Shown: positions 8,716 through 16,446 of the stretch, in pieces | How positions within the stretch are numbered: the stretch's first letter is position 1 | Layout of the letters: every line of letters starts with the position of its first letter | Source of the DNA: Maribacter arcticus | GTDB taxonomy: Bacteria > Bacteroidota > Bacteroidia > Flavobacteriales > Flavobacteriaceae | DNA: 64,000 nt | Direction: 5' to 3' | Assembly: GCF_900167935.1 (NCBI RefSeq) | Contig: NZ_FUYL01000007.1 | Coordinates: 124,001 to 188,000 of the forward strand | Position numbers and translations under genes: made by a program | Notes under the pieces: model-generated | Seen by the model: only the letters and a program-made list of their open reading frames with translations | Database searches by the model: none | Told to the model about the DNA's origin: nothing

Positions 8716-9051
8716 TTAGCTATTTTTTGTGTTGGTTACCAGGTTTGTGGCTTTTCTCAATTCATCCCAAGTGGTATCCAATTCTTTAAGGAAAAGTTTT
8801 CCGGTCTCGGTTAAGGTATAGTATTTTCTTGGTGGTCCAGATGTGGATTCTTCCCAACGATAGTTAAGAAGTCCTGCGTTCTTTAATCTGGTTAGTAGTG
8901 GGTAAATAGTACCTTCTACTACCAGCATTTTTGCATCTTTTAGCGTCTCTAAGATTTCAGAAGCATATTTATCATGTCCATTTAAGATGGACAGGATGCA
9001 ATACTCCAAAACCCCTTTTCGCATTTGCGCTTTTGTGTTTTCTACATTCAT
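8716..9051 (-). CDS. PadR-family transcriptional regulator
   Basis: About 111 aa from the ATG at 9051. The frame is open to 9120 but the extra 23 residues (MQTTDTMEQ...) do not look like PadR. The winged-helix core is clear: AQMRKGVLEYCILSILNGHD, YASEILETLKDAKMLVVEGT, IYPLLTRLKNAGLL, SGPPRKYYTLTETGKLFL. PadR proteins are dimeric repressors, often of neighbouring membrane or efflux genes. The gene leads an operon with PspC (2-bp gap) and probably the head-GIN gene, so autoregulation of that unit is the simplest inference. Confidence 0.94.
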   Translation of the reverse strand: MNVENTKAQMRKGVLEYCILSILNGHDKYASEILETLKDAKMLVVEGTIYPLLTRLKNAGLLNYRWEESTSGPPRKYYTLTETGKLFLKELDTTWDELRKATNLVTNTKNS

Positions 9052-9214
9052 AATGTCTTTTTGCTTTTTATGCAGTCCCCTTTGTGGAGGGGTTTGCTCC
9101 ATGGTGTCTGTTGTCTGCATAGGTTAACTGTTCGTTTTTTGTTCGATGAATAAACATCCGGATTGATTTTTGATTGATTAATAAACTCTTAAGGGTTTGA
9201 TGAGTACCCTGCTT

Positions 9215-9667
9215 TTAATGTAAACTGATTACTCTGCTCATAAGCCACTTACTGTTAGTCTTTTTCCAGATAACAATAAATTTTGTTGGCTTCGATATGG
9301 CATTAGGTTCCTGATTATTATAAAATTTATGCATTCCTATTTGTATGGCACCAAAATCTTTAATGGGATGAACCTCTACACTCTCTTCAATTAAGGTTCG
9401 TGTTACTTTACCACAAATATTCTTTTCGATACTTTTTAAAAGTTCAGCTTTGTCAGTTGCTAAACCGCCCATATCATGATAAAACTCAATATCCTCATCG
9501 TAGAATTCGCTTTGTGTTTTCATGTCACACTCATTATATGCTGTGAAATAAGTTTTATCTAATTTCATAATGGTATTGTAAAGGGCTTCGTTTTCTACAT
9601 CTTGACCCTTAAGCATGTTTGATACCAATACAAGAGTTAGAATTATTATTATTTTAATTAGGCCCAT
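9215..9667 (-). CDS. Secreted NTF2-like protein (SnoaL/DUF4440)
   Basis: A 150-aa protein with a signal peptide (hydrophobic residues 4-17, cleavage near LKGQ). The mature part has the NTF2-like pattern LDKTYFTAYNECD, then FYDEDIEFYHDMGG, KAELLKSI and a C-terminal strand KFIVIWKKTNSKWLMSRVISLH, typical of DUF4440/SnoaL-like cone folds. Such proteins bind small ligands or act as weak enzymes; no function can be assigned here. Its start overlaps the stop of the upstream gene (TAATG at 9665-9669), so it is translationally coupled to a DUF4870 membrane protein. Confidence 0.78.
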   Translation of the reverse strand: MGLIKIIIILTLVLVSNMLKGQDVENEALYNTIMKLDKTYFTAYNECDMKTQSEFYDEDIEFYHDMGGLATDKAELLKSIEKNICGKVTRTLIEESVEVHPIKDFGAIQIGMHKFYNNQEPNAISKPTKFIVIWKKTNSKWLMSRVISLH

Positions 9668-10149
9668 TATTTTATGAATTTTATAGTTAATGGATATTCA
9701 AAATGCTCACCTTCATTTGTTTTTATGGTTGCCAAGATGGTGTATACAATATTAATAATGAACAAAGCTGATTGGGCTAGGCCTAATAACGCAACTGGTA
9801 TTAACCAAGGGCCAAAAAAGTCATCGCTATTAAAATGAAACTCCGCAAAATTGAAACTTTGAAGGTTTGAAAACCCAAAGTGGTCAAAGTCGAAAATATT
9901 CGGAATTAAACCACCTAAGAAAAAAGGGATGCTAATCATACCTACTAGAATAGAGTAGAGTAGAATGCTTATTTGAAAATTTAAAGCCTGCTTACCATTA
10001 TGGTCTACAAATTCATATTCTTTTTTGTTTGCTGTCCATAATACCAACGGAATAATAAAATTCCCAAAAGGAATAAAGAATTTTGAAAACGTACTCGCAT
10101 GTATGAGTGCAGAGAGGTTTCTTTCGTGCTTTGTTACTGATTCTGTCAT
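9667..10149 (-). CDS. DUF4870 (Tic20-like) membrane protein
   Basis: A 160-aa membrane protein. After a short cytoplasmic start (RNLSALIHASTFSKF) come a first membrane segment with FGNFIIPLVLW, the conserved KKEYEFVDHNGKQALNFQIS block that identifies DUF4870, and further hydrophobic segments at ~60-80 and ~118-148. The function is unknown across the family. The first gene of a two-gene unit with the NTF2-like protein, sharing one base. An insert rich in Phe/Asp/His (residues ~85-108) between the membrane segments is unusual for the family. Confidence 0.85.
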   Translation of the reverse strand: MTESVTKHERNLSALIHASTFSKFFIPFGNFIIPLVLWTANKKEYEFVDHNGKQALNFQISILLYSILVGMISIPFFLGGLIPNIFDFDHFGFSNLQSFNFAEFHFNSDDFFGPWLIPVALLGLAQSALFIINIVYTILATIKTNEGEHFEYPLTIKFIK

Positions 10150-10340
10150 GATTGATTCGTTGTTGATGATTGATTTTAATACTATGTAAAAGCTAATTAC
10201 GTTGATAACCTATTAACTTCCTATGCAAATATATGGCTAAAAGAAGGTACTATGTAACACATAGTACTAATATTTAACATTAATTTAACATTTTAGTATG
10301 CTATATATAATGGCTATTTTTATCAAAAATTAAAGATAAT

Positions 10341-10796
10341 ATGGTTGTAACCGCTAGTAAATTCAATATGTTCTCTTTTTTTAAACTACCCGCTGCATGG
10401 TGGTGCGGAGTGCGTTTAAGAACATTAGATAAAAATATGGCTGTAGTGACCGTACGGCATAAATGGATCAATCAGAACCCGTTTAATTCAATGTTTTGGG
10501 CGGTACAGGGCATGGCAGCAGAATTGTCAACAGGTGCTTTGATGATTGACCAAATAGAAGCAACAGGAAAGAAAATATCGATGTTGGTGGCCAATAACAA
10601 AGCTAATTTCTCAAAAAAAGCTACCGGTAAAATTACGTTTACTTGTGAAGATGGGCATTCTATTAAAGAGGCATTAGATAAAACTATAGCAACAGGTGAA
10701 GGGCAAACCATTTGGATGAAATCTGTTGGAGTAAATGAAGATGGAGTAGTGGTAAGTACCTTTCACTTTGAGTGGACGGTTCGATTGAAGAAATAA
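10341..10796 (+). CDS. DUF4442 hot-dog fold protein (thioesterase-like)
   Basis: A 151-aa protein matching the DUF4442 hot-dog family: FKLPAAWWCGVRLRTLD at the N-terminus, VRHKWINQNPFNSMFWAVQGMAAELSTG in the central helix region (shown here only in part by its key residues N-x-F-x-S-x-(Y/F)), and a C-terminal HFEWTVRLKK strand. The hot-dog helix residues fit acyl-CoA thioesterase-like proteins, but no substrate is known. It is a single gene on the plus strand, preceded by a 191-bp AT-rich gap and followed by AIM24. Confidence 0.82.
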   Translation: MVVTASKFNMFSFFKLPAAWWCGVRLRTLDKNMAVVTVRHKWINQNPFNSMFWAVQGMAAELSTGALMIDQIEATGKKISMLVANNKANFSKKATGKITFTCEDGHSIKEALDKTIATGEGQTIWMKSVGVNEDGVVVSTFHFEWTVRLKK

Positions 10797-10901
10797 TGCA
10801 AGAAAAGCATTCTATAAAAAAATTATTGCAATTGAATTCATCAACAAATACTACTAAGAAGCTTTATGGCTAAAGATTGTTTCAGAAAATATCTTAATTA
10901 A

Positions 10902-10917
10902 TTGTAACAATTTACAA
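10902..10917. promoter_or_regulatory. Short palindrome upstream of the AIM24-family gene
   Basis: TTGTAA-CAAT-TTACAA is a perfect 6-4-6 inverted repeat, 42 bp before the ATG at 10960. It could be an operator half-site pair or a chance AT-rich palindrome. No regulator can be linked to it. Confidence 0.25.
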
Positions 10918-10959
10918 ACTCCATACAACTAATAAGCATCAATCAATAAAATTAAAGAA

Positions 10960-11757
10960 ATGAATGCACACGAAATAGACTACGAGATATTTGGCGAAGA
11001 AATGCAATATGTAGAAATAGAGCTAGATCCTCAAGAGGCTGTTGTTGCCGAAGCGGGAAGCTTTATGATGATGGACACCGATATTAAAATGAATACTATT
11101 TTTGGTGATGGTAGTAATCAAGATAATAGTGTTTTAGGTAAAATATTCTCTGCAGGTAAACGTATGCTAACTGGTGAGAGTCTTTTTATGACTGCTTTTT
11201 TAAATATTGGTCAGGGTAAGAAAAAAGTGAGTTTTGCATCGCCATACCCCGGAAAAATCCTACCTATAGATTTATCTGAAATGGGTGGTCGTTTTACTTG
11301 TCAGAAGGACGCTTTCTTATGTGCAGCAAAAGGAGTATCGATTGGTATTGAGTTTTCAAAGAAATTAGGACGTGGACTTTTTGGTGGAGAAGGTTTTATC
11401 ATGCAAAAATTAGAGGGTGATGGCATGACCTTTATTCATGCAGGCGGAACTTTAGCTAAAAAAACATTAGGCCCAGGAGAAGTTCTAAAAGTCGATACAG
11501 GATGTATTGTTGGGTTCACAAAAGATGTTGATTATGATATTGAATTTGTAGGAGGGATTCGAAATACAGTTTTTGGTGGTGAAGGATTGTTCTTTGCAAC
11601 CTTACGAGGTCCGGGTACGGTATATATTCAATCATTGCCTTTCAGTCGTTTGGCTGGTCGTGTGTTGGCCTCGATACCTAGAGGAGGGAAGGACAAAGGA
11701 GAAGGCAGTATTCTCGGAACTTTAGGAGACATCGTTGGTGGTGATAATCGATTTTAG
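10960..11757 (+). CDS. TIGR00266/AIM24-family protein
   Basis: A 265-aa glycine-rich beta protein of the AIM24/TIGR00266 family. Diagnostic stretches are DPQEAVVAEAGSFMMMD, LTGESLFMTAF, PYPGKILPIDLSE, GGEGFIMQKLEGDG and GEVLKVDTGCIVGFT. Members are widespread and form a tryptophan-RNA-attenuator-like (TRAP-like) beta fold. The mitochondrial relative AIM24 affects cristae, but the bacterial role is unknown. There is no signal peptide, so it is probably cytoplasmic. Full length for the family. Downstream is a 1-kb stretch that holds a decayed gene. Confidence 0.9.
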   Translation: MNAHEIDYEIFGEEMQYVEIELDPQEAVVAEAGSFMMMDTDIKMNTIFGDGSNQDNSVLGKIFSAGKRMLTGESLFMTAFLNIGQGKKKVSFASPYPGKILPIDLSEMGGRFTCQKDAFLCAAKGVSIGIEFSKKLGRGLFGGEGFIMQKLEGDGMTFIHAGGTLAKKTLGPGEVLKVDTGCIVGFTKDVDYDIEFVGGIRNTVFGGEGLFFATLRGPGTVYIQSLPFSRLAGRVLASIPRGGKDKGEGSILGTLGDIVGGDNRF

Positions 11758-11969
11758 TTGTTCGTCACAACTTTAAGATAATTAGGTCAATTATGAAAAG
11801 TTGATTTATTTAAGTATTATATATTTGAATCCTATAAAAATCATCCTAAATACAAAAAAAATGGTGGTAAAGATTTTTATTTATAGTATACAAATACCCT
11901 CTAAATATTGAATAATACAAATTGTGGTTATAGAACGATTTAATGACCTATGTATAATTAGCAAAAAAA

Positions 11970-12499
11970 GGAGTGGATTTCATCTAAAAAAACACATGCT
12001 TTAATCGCTAAAGAAACTACCGAAGACCGATTAAAAGAATTACCTTATGGAGGGGATGACTATTTTGCAAAACCTTTTATAAAGAAGAACTATTTACACC
12101 CTTGTATCAGCTGATTTTAGTTCGAAAAAAATTAATTAGCAAATTAGGTAAAAACGGATTATCATCCTTAGTTAAAGCAGAAGGCAGAGAATTTGCAGAC
12201 TAATTTTTCGGAACAAGTGATTGAAAACATGCATTCCAATTTAGATGATGTCAATTTTGGTCCATCACAATTGGCCAATGAAATAAACTTAAGTTAATTT
12301 CGGATTTACAGAAAATTAAAGTGATTAACGGACAAATCAACCACTAATTTTATTAGCGTTATACGCATGTAAAAAGCAAACGAACTGTTTCAATCTTCAC
12401 ATAAATCCTTACTAGACTGGTTTTAATAACCCTTCTTGGTTAAGTCGTCCGTTTAAAGAGGAATTTGGTTACCCGCAAGTAAAGAAGGTAAATAATTGA
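11970..12499 (+). pseudogene. Decayed hybrid two-component/AraC regulator (3' portion)
   Basis: No intact frame, but the three forward frames give ordered pieces of a receiver plus AraC protein. The receiver end is HALIAKETTEDRLKELPYG then GDDYFAKPF (11992-12075). After a frameshift comes a linker LYQLILVRKKLISKLGKNG. Then SEQVIENMHSNLDDVNFGPS (AraC helix start, ~12206-12265), FRIYRKLK, FISVIRM, KANELFQSSHKS and finally NNPSWLSRPFKEEFGY, ending at TGA 12497-12499. The pieces are separated by several stops and at least three frame changes. This is the layout of Bacteroidota hybrid two-component regulators, which often sense glycans. The N-terminal periplasmic sensor and kinase are not found upstream, so most of the gene has been deleted. 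Confidence 0.85.
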
Positions 12500-12704
12500 T
12501 TATGAGTGTATTAAAATCCATTAATTGACTATTTTTACTATCTTAGTAAGCATATTCATTTGTTGATTCATAAATACTGCTAGTGAATGAATAAATAGTA
12601 ACAGTCATCTGTTTGAAAGTATTTTAAATTGTACTGAAGAAAGCTAACATCCTATTCCCTCAATATGTTTAGCATCCGATTCCCCCAGTTCGAATTGCAA
12701 AAGG

Positions 12705-12719
12705 CGACCAATGTGGTCG
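12705..12719. promoter_or_regulatory. Inverted repeat upstream of the methyltransferase gene
   Basis: CGACCA-ATG-TGGTCG is a perfect 6-3-6 inverted repeat, 30 bp before the methyltransferase ATG. It is GC-rich against an AT-rich background. It might be an operator or 5' hairpin; no T-tract follows, so it is not a terminator. Function not shown. Confidence 0.3.
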
Positions 12720-12749
12720 ACATAAATAAACCATTTAAATAAAGATCTT

Positions 12750-13805
12750 ATGGAATTAAATGAAGAAAAATTACACGCCTTATTAGGTAAAGTCGTAACC
12801 GAAATGGGAGCCGCTGCAAACGGACCATTAGTAACTATTGGAGATAAATTAGGCCTCTACACCACACTATCAGAATCAGAACCTTTATCCTCAAGCGAAT
12901 TAGCCTCAAAAACCAATACCGCTGAAAGATATGTGAGAGAATGGCTATCGGCACAAGCCGCTTCGGGTTATGTGCAATACCATGCCGACACGCAAAAATT
13001 CTCCATGACCCCAGAGCAAACTATGGTTTTTGGGAATAGAAAGAGTCCGGTTTTTATGACCGGAGCTTTTTATGCTATTTCCTCAGTATATCATGATGAA
13101 CCAAAAATAGAAAAGGCCTTTAAAACGGGGGAAGGTGTTTCTTGGGGCGACCATAACAACTGCCTATTTTGCGGAACGGAAAAGTTTTTTAGTCCCTCTT
13201 ATGAAGGAAATTTAATTTCCAATTGGCTTCCGTCTATGGAGGGTCTTGTTGAGAAATTAGAGAAAGGAGCAAAAGTAGCGGACATCGGCTGTGGTCATGC
13301 AGCTTCTACCATTATCATGGCAAAAGCATTTCCCAATTCCTCTTTTATCGGATTTGATTTTCATGCGCCATCCATTTCGCAAGCAAAAGAAAGAGCGAAG
13401 GCAGCCGGTTTGACCAACATATCTTTTGAAGTAGCCACTGCCAAAGATTTTCCAGGTACTGATTATGATTTCATCGCCTACTTTGATTGTCTACACGATA
13501 TGGGAGATCCTGTGGGTGCCTGTGCCCATACAAAAGCAGCACTTAAACCTGATGGCACCTGTATGGTAGTTGAGCCTTTCGCAAAAGATTCTTTAGAAGA
13601 AAACTTAAATCCTGTAGGGAGGGCATTTTATGCTTTCTCCACAATGCTATGTACGCCTTGTTCACTAAACCAAGAAGTAGGACTTGCTTTAGGCGCCCAA
13701 GCCGGGGAAAAGAAATTAAAAGAGGTGATTACCAAAGGAGGCTTTTCAAGGTTTAAGAGAGCCATGGAAACTCCCTTTAATTTAATCTTGGAAGCAAGGC
13801 CTTAA
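12750..13805 (+). CDS. Winged-helix class I SAM-dependent methyltransferase
   Basis: 351 aa. The N-terminal ~85 residues form a winged-helix dimerisation domain like that of O-methyltransferases and Rv2258c-type enzymes (IGDKLGLYTTLSE, LASKTNTAERYVREWLSAQA, SGYVQYH). The SAM-binding domain follows: motif I VADIGCGHAAST (~residues 175-187), acidic FIGFDFH at the end of strand 2, and DFIAYFDCLHDMGDP. There is a cysteine-rich patch (CLFCGTE and CTPCS). The methyl acceptor is unknown. The DNA is visibly richer in G+C than the flanks, and the gene lies just after a decayed regulator, so acquisition or remodelling of this spot is possible. It is a single gene, with a palindrome 30 bp before the start. 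Confidence 0.88.
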   Translation: MELNEEKLHALLGKVVTEMGAAANGPLVTIGDKLGLYTTLSESEPLSSSELASKTNTAERYVREWLSAQAASGYVQYHADTQKFSMTPEQTMVFGNRKSPVFMTGAFYAISSVYHDEPKIEKAFKTGEGVSWGDHNNCLFCGTEKFFSPSYEGNLISNWLPSMEGLVEKLEKGAKVADIGCGHAASTIIMAKAFPNSSFIGFDFHAPSISQAKERAKAAGLTNISFEVATAKDFPGTDYDFIAYFDCLHDMGDPVGACAHTKAALKPDGTCMVVEPFAKDSLEENLNPVGRAFYAFSTMLCTPCSLNQEVGLALGAQAGEKKLKEVITKGGFSRFKRAMETPFNLILEARP

Positions 13806-13891
13806 ATAAACTTACATGTTACAGTATTTTTAGAAAAAACATGATATTTATTACTTCTTTCGTTATACTATTACCAACAATTAACTAAGTA

Positions 13892-14545
13892 ATGAACTTC
13901 AAAAACCAAATTGAATTCCTCAAAGAACTCCAAAGGAATAACAATAAAGAATGGATGGATACCAATCGCAAATGGTATAAAGAAGTTCGAAATGAATTTA
14001 TTGGTTGGTTAGATAGTATGAATACTAGACTATCGGTTTTAGATGATGAATATTATGATACGCCCGGTAAAAAAGGAATTAATCGTATTAATAATAATCT
14101 CATGTTTCACCCGAATAAACCAGTGTATAAAGACCATTTTGGAGCAGGATTTGATAAGAAGCCAAAGACAGCAGACTTCTATTTTGAGCTAGGTATTGAT
14201 AGATGCATTTTCGCAGGTGGACTCTGGCGACCAGAACCAAAAGTTTTAAGAAGCGTTCGTGATGCTATTGATTATGATGGTGAAGAGCTTCAGAAGATTC
14301 TAAATAAAAAATCCTTTAAAAATCTGTTTGGAGAACTATATGAAGATGCGAAATTGACCAAATCTCCAAAAGGATTTTCTAATGACCACAAGCACATAGA
14401 ATTGCTTCGGCATAAAACCTTTGGGGTTGAAACAACCTTTTCAACAGAGCAGACTTTCAATGAAAATTTCGATGAAAAATTAATTGAAGTGTACACAGAA
14501 ATGTTACCATTTAGGCGTTATTTAAACAAGGCAATTACCGTTTAA
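13892..14545 (+). CDS. DUF2461 domain protein
   Basis: A 217-aa protein covering the whole DUF2461 (TIGR02453) family length. Marks are FLKELQRNNNKEWMDTNRKW at the start, RINNNLMFHPNKPVYKDHFG, DFYFELG and GGLWRPEPKVLRSVRDAI. No signal peptide; probably cytoplasmic. Function unknown family-wide. Its TAA (14543-14545) directly abuts the stop of the convergent M81 gene, with no base between them. Confidence 0.93.
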   Translation: MNFKNQIEFLKELQRNNNKEWMDTNRKWYKEVRNEFIGWLDSMNTRLSVLDDEYYDTPGKKGINRINNNLMFHPNKPVYKDHFGAGFDKKPKTADFYFELGIDRCIFAGGLWRPEPKVLRSVRDAIDYDGEELQKILNKKSFKNLFGELYEDAKLTKSPKGFSNDHKHIELLRHKTFGVETTFSTEQTFNENFDEKLIEVYTEMLPFRRYLNKAITV

Positions 14546-16117
14546 TTATTCTTTCGTATTTGAAGCCGGTATCCATCGTACAGATAAATCAGGGTTTTCC
14601 ATATCTGAATCTAAAGGAAACATAGGCCTTTTAATACGCTTATAGCCCAATCGATTCAAATCTTGATCAACACCACCAGGTGTCAATGCCATAGTCCAAT
14701 CTCCTCGTATGTCATATAACTCAGGTACTAAATACCCTATTTTCACTACCACGATATCCGTTTCTTTCGGGTTCAGTCCTAAGTTGGTAAAGTCACTCAG
14801 GTGGTGATAAGGCTTTCTTTTCTTGGTAACAATAACATGTATACTTCCAACTTTTACAACAACTTCAATCTCCGCATTGGTATCACCTTCTTTAATAGCA
14901 GTAATGGTTCCATCTAAAAGTAATGGTCCAGCGAATCGATTATCTACGGCAGCACCAGCTTCAGCTTTAATTTTTCCACCTACTCCTATTTCAAGAGCTT
15001 TTTCAACAAATTCAGGACCAGGTATAGAAGCGTAAATTAAAGATTTACCTTTTTCAGATTTAAATTCTGGTCTTGCGAGTAATTCTTTCAACGTCCATGT
15101 GACATCACCTGCACCACCAGCGGTAGGGTTATCACCCATATCACTTATCATATAAGGTTTTTTATCACTGGCCAATGCTAATTTCAAACTTTCATCTAAT
15201 GTAGTGGTTGGGGCAACGAATTCAAATTGCTTTCGAACGTCCCAAAAGCTTTGCGCTAATTTTTCTGCACCTTTTTCAACTTGCTCTTTATCATCACCAG
15301 TAACCATTACCACCGCATGATTTCGTGGTTCATCTGCCCAAGCATAGCCAATCCAAATTGCCGCATCAATTACGCCTTCTTGTTTTGTGATATCCGGAAT
15401 TTTCGCATACAAACTTTTGCCAGGCTCTATTCGTGTACTGGTTTTTTCTCCTGGCAGTAAAATTGGCACCGGTACCCAAGCTTTATAGGTAGGTTTTCCT
15501 TTACCATTTTCAAGTCTATCTAAAAGATTGGTAACCGCTCTTTTTTTAGATTCGATAGCATCTTCATGCGGTGCCATACGGTAACACGTAATTAAATCAG
15601 AATGCATCGCCAATCGTTCAGAGACATTACCATGCAAGTCCATAGAAGTAGAGATAAGTACATCATCACCAATAACGGCACGTATACGCGCTATCAAATC
15701 TCCTTCAGGATCATCTAAGCCTACAACACTCATGGCACCATGAATATCAAAAAAGAGTCCGTCATACGGGCCATTCTCTTTTAACATTATTAAGCTTTTC
15801 GTCACCAAAGATTCATATGCTTCTCGGGTTACCGTTCCACCAGGAAGTGATTTTCCAACCAAGGTCGGTATCCATTCGGCTCGTTGTCTTTGTAAAGAAT
15901 CAACCTGTAAAAAAGGATATCTGGAATAGACCGAATCTCCAATTTTCGCATGAAATGCTTCTTCTGTAGAAAGGGCAGGCGAGAACGTACTACTCTCAAT
16001 TCCTAATCCCGCGATAGCGATTCTTGGTAATTGCATTTGTTCATTGTTCGTTTGGTTCTCTTTACAAGACGAAGCAAAAACTAAAAGTAAAACGGCATAA
16101 ATGTATAAGTTTTTCAA
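14546..16117 (-). CDS. M81-family metallopeptidase (MlrC-like) lipoprotein
   Basis: A 523-aa lipoprotein (VFASSCKEN, Cys ~18). The N-terminal DUF1485 half shows IAGLGIESSTFSP, PGGTVTREAYE, GLFFDIHGAMSV and STSMDLHGNVSE, and then CYRMAPHEDAIESK; the His and Asp residues of DIHGA, DLHGN and PHED are the expected zinc ligands. The C-terminal half contains MISDMGDNPTAGGAGDVTW and EIEVVVKVG. MlrC hydrolyses linearised microcystin fragments in Sphingomonas, but most members have unknown peptide or amide substrates. Membrane anchoring suggests a periplasmic or surface role. Transcribed alone, convergent with DUF2461 and divergent from the GMC oxidoreductase. Confidence 0.9.
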   Translation of the reverse strand: MKNLYIYAVLLLVFASSCKENQTNNEQMQLPRIAIAGLGIESSTFSPALSTEEAFHAKIGDSVYSRYPFLQVDSLQRQRAEWIPTLVGKSLPGGTVTREAYESLVTKSLIMLKENGPYDGLFFDIHGAMSVVGLDDPEGDLIARIRAVIGDDVLISTSMDLHGNVSERLAMHSDLITCYRMAPHEDAIESKKRAVTNLLDRLENGKGKPTYKAWVPVPILLPGEKTSTRIEPGKSLYAKIPDITKQEGVIDAAIWIGYAWADEPRNHAVVMVTGDDKEQVEKGAEKLAQSFWDVRKQFEFVAPTTTLDESLKLALASDKKPYMISDMGDNPTAGGAGDVTWTLKELLARPEFKSEKGKSLIYASIPGPEFVEKALEIGVGGKIKAEAGAAVDNRFAGPLLLDGTITAIKEGDTNAEIEVVVKVGSIHVIVTKKRKPYHHLSDFTNLGLNPKETDIVVVKIGYLVPELYDIRGDWTMALTPGGVDQDLNRLGYKRIKRPMFPLDSDMENPDLSVRWIPASNTKE

Positions 16118-16446
16118 GGTGGTTGATGATTAATGGTTCGTGTTGAAAAGATAGAGAAAAAGCCATTTATAAAATAATAGTTTTGCTAAATAACCCTTTT
16201 AAACCTATCAATGTTACCAAACAATAAGTTTGTGAGTATACTTTTTACGAAAAGGTTTTCGAAAGCACGTAAGACCTATAACCTAGCATAAATTACATCG
16301 AAGGCTAATATGTACCGTACTCACAATTAAATTGAGTCAACTTTTTTTTCCAAATTAAATGTAGAAATATATTAGAACCTTCTGCTTTGGTTGACTTATG
16401 TAGATAAATAACTAAATTAGGAGGTGAAATCAACGCAACATATATA
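16118..16446. other. Intergenic region between divergent M81 and GMC genes
   Basis: 329 bp with no coding potential seen in any frame. It must hold the promoters of both divergent genes. A CGAAAA-GG-TTTTCG inverted repeat is at 16248-16261. An unusually strong Shine-Dalgarno-like AGGAGGTG lies at 16419-16426, but it is 20 bp from the GMC ATG. Confidence 0.6.
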
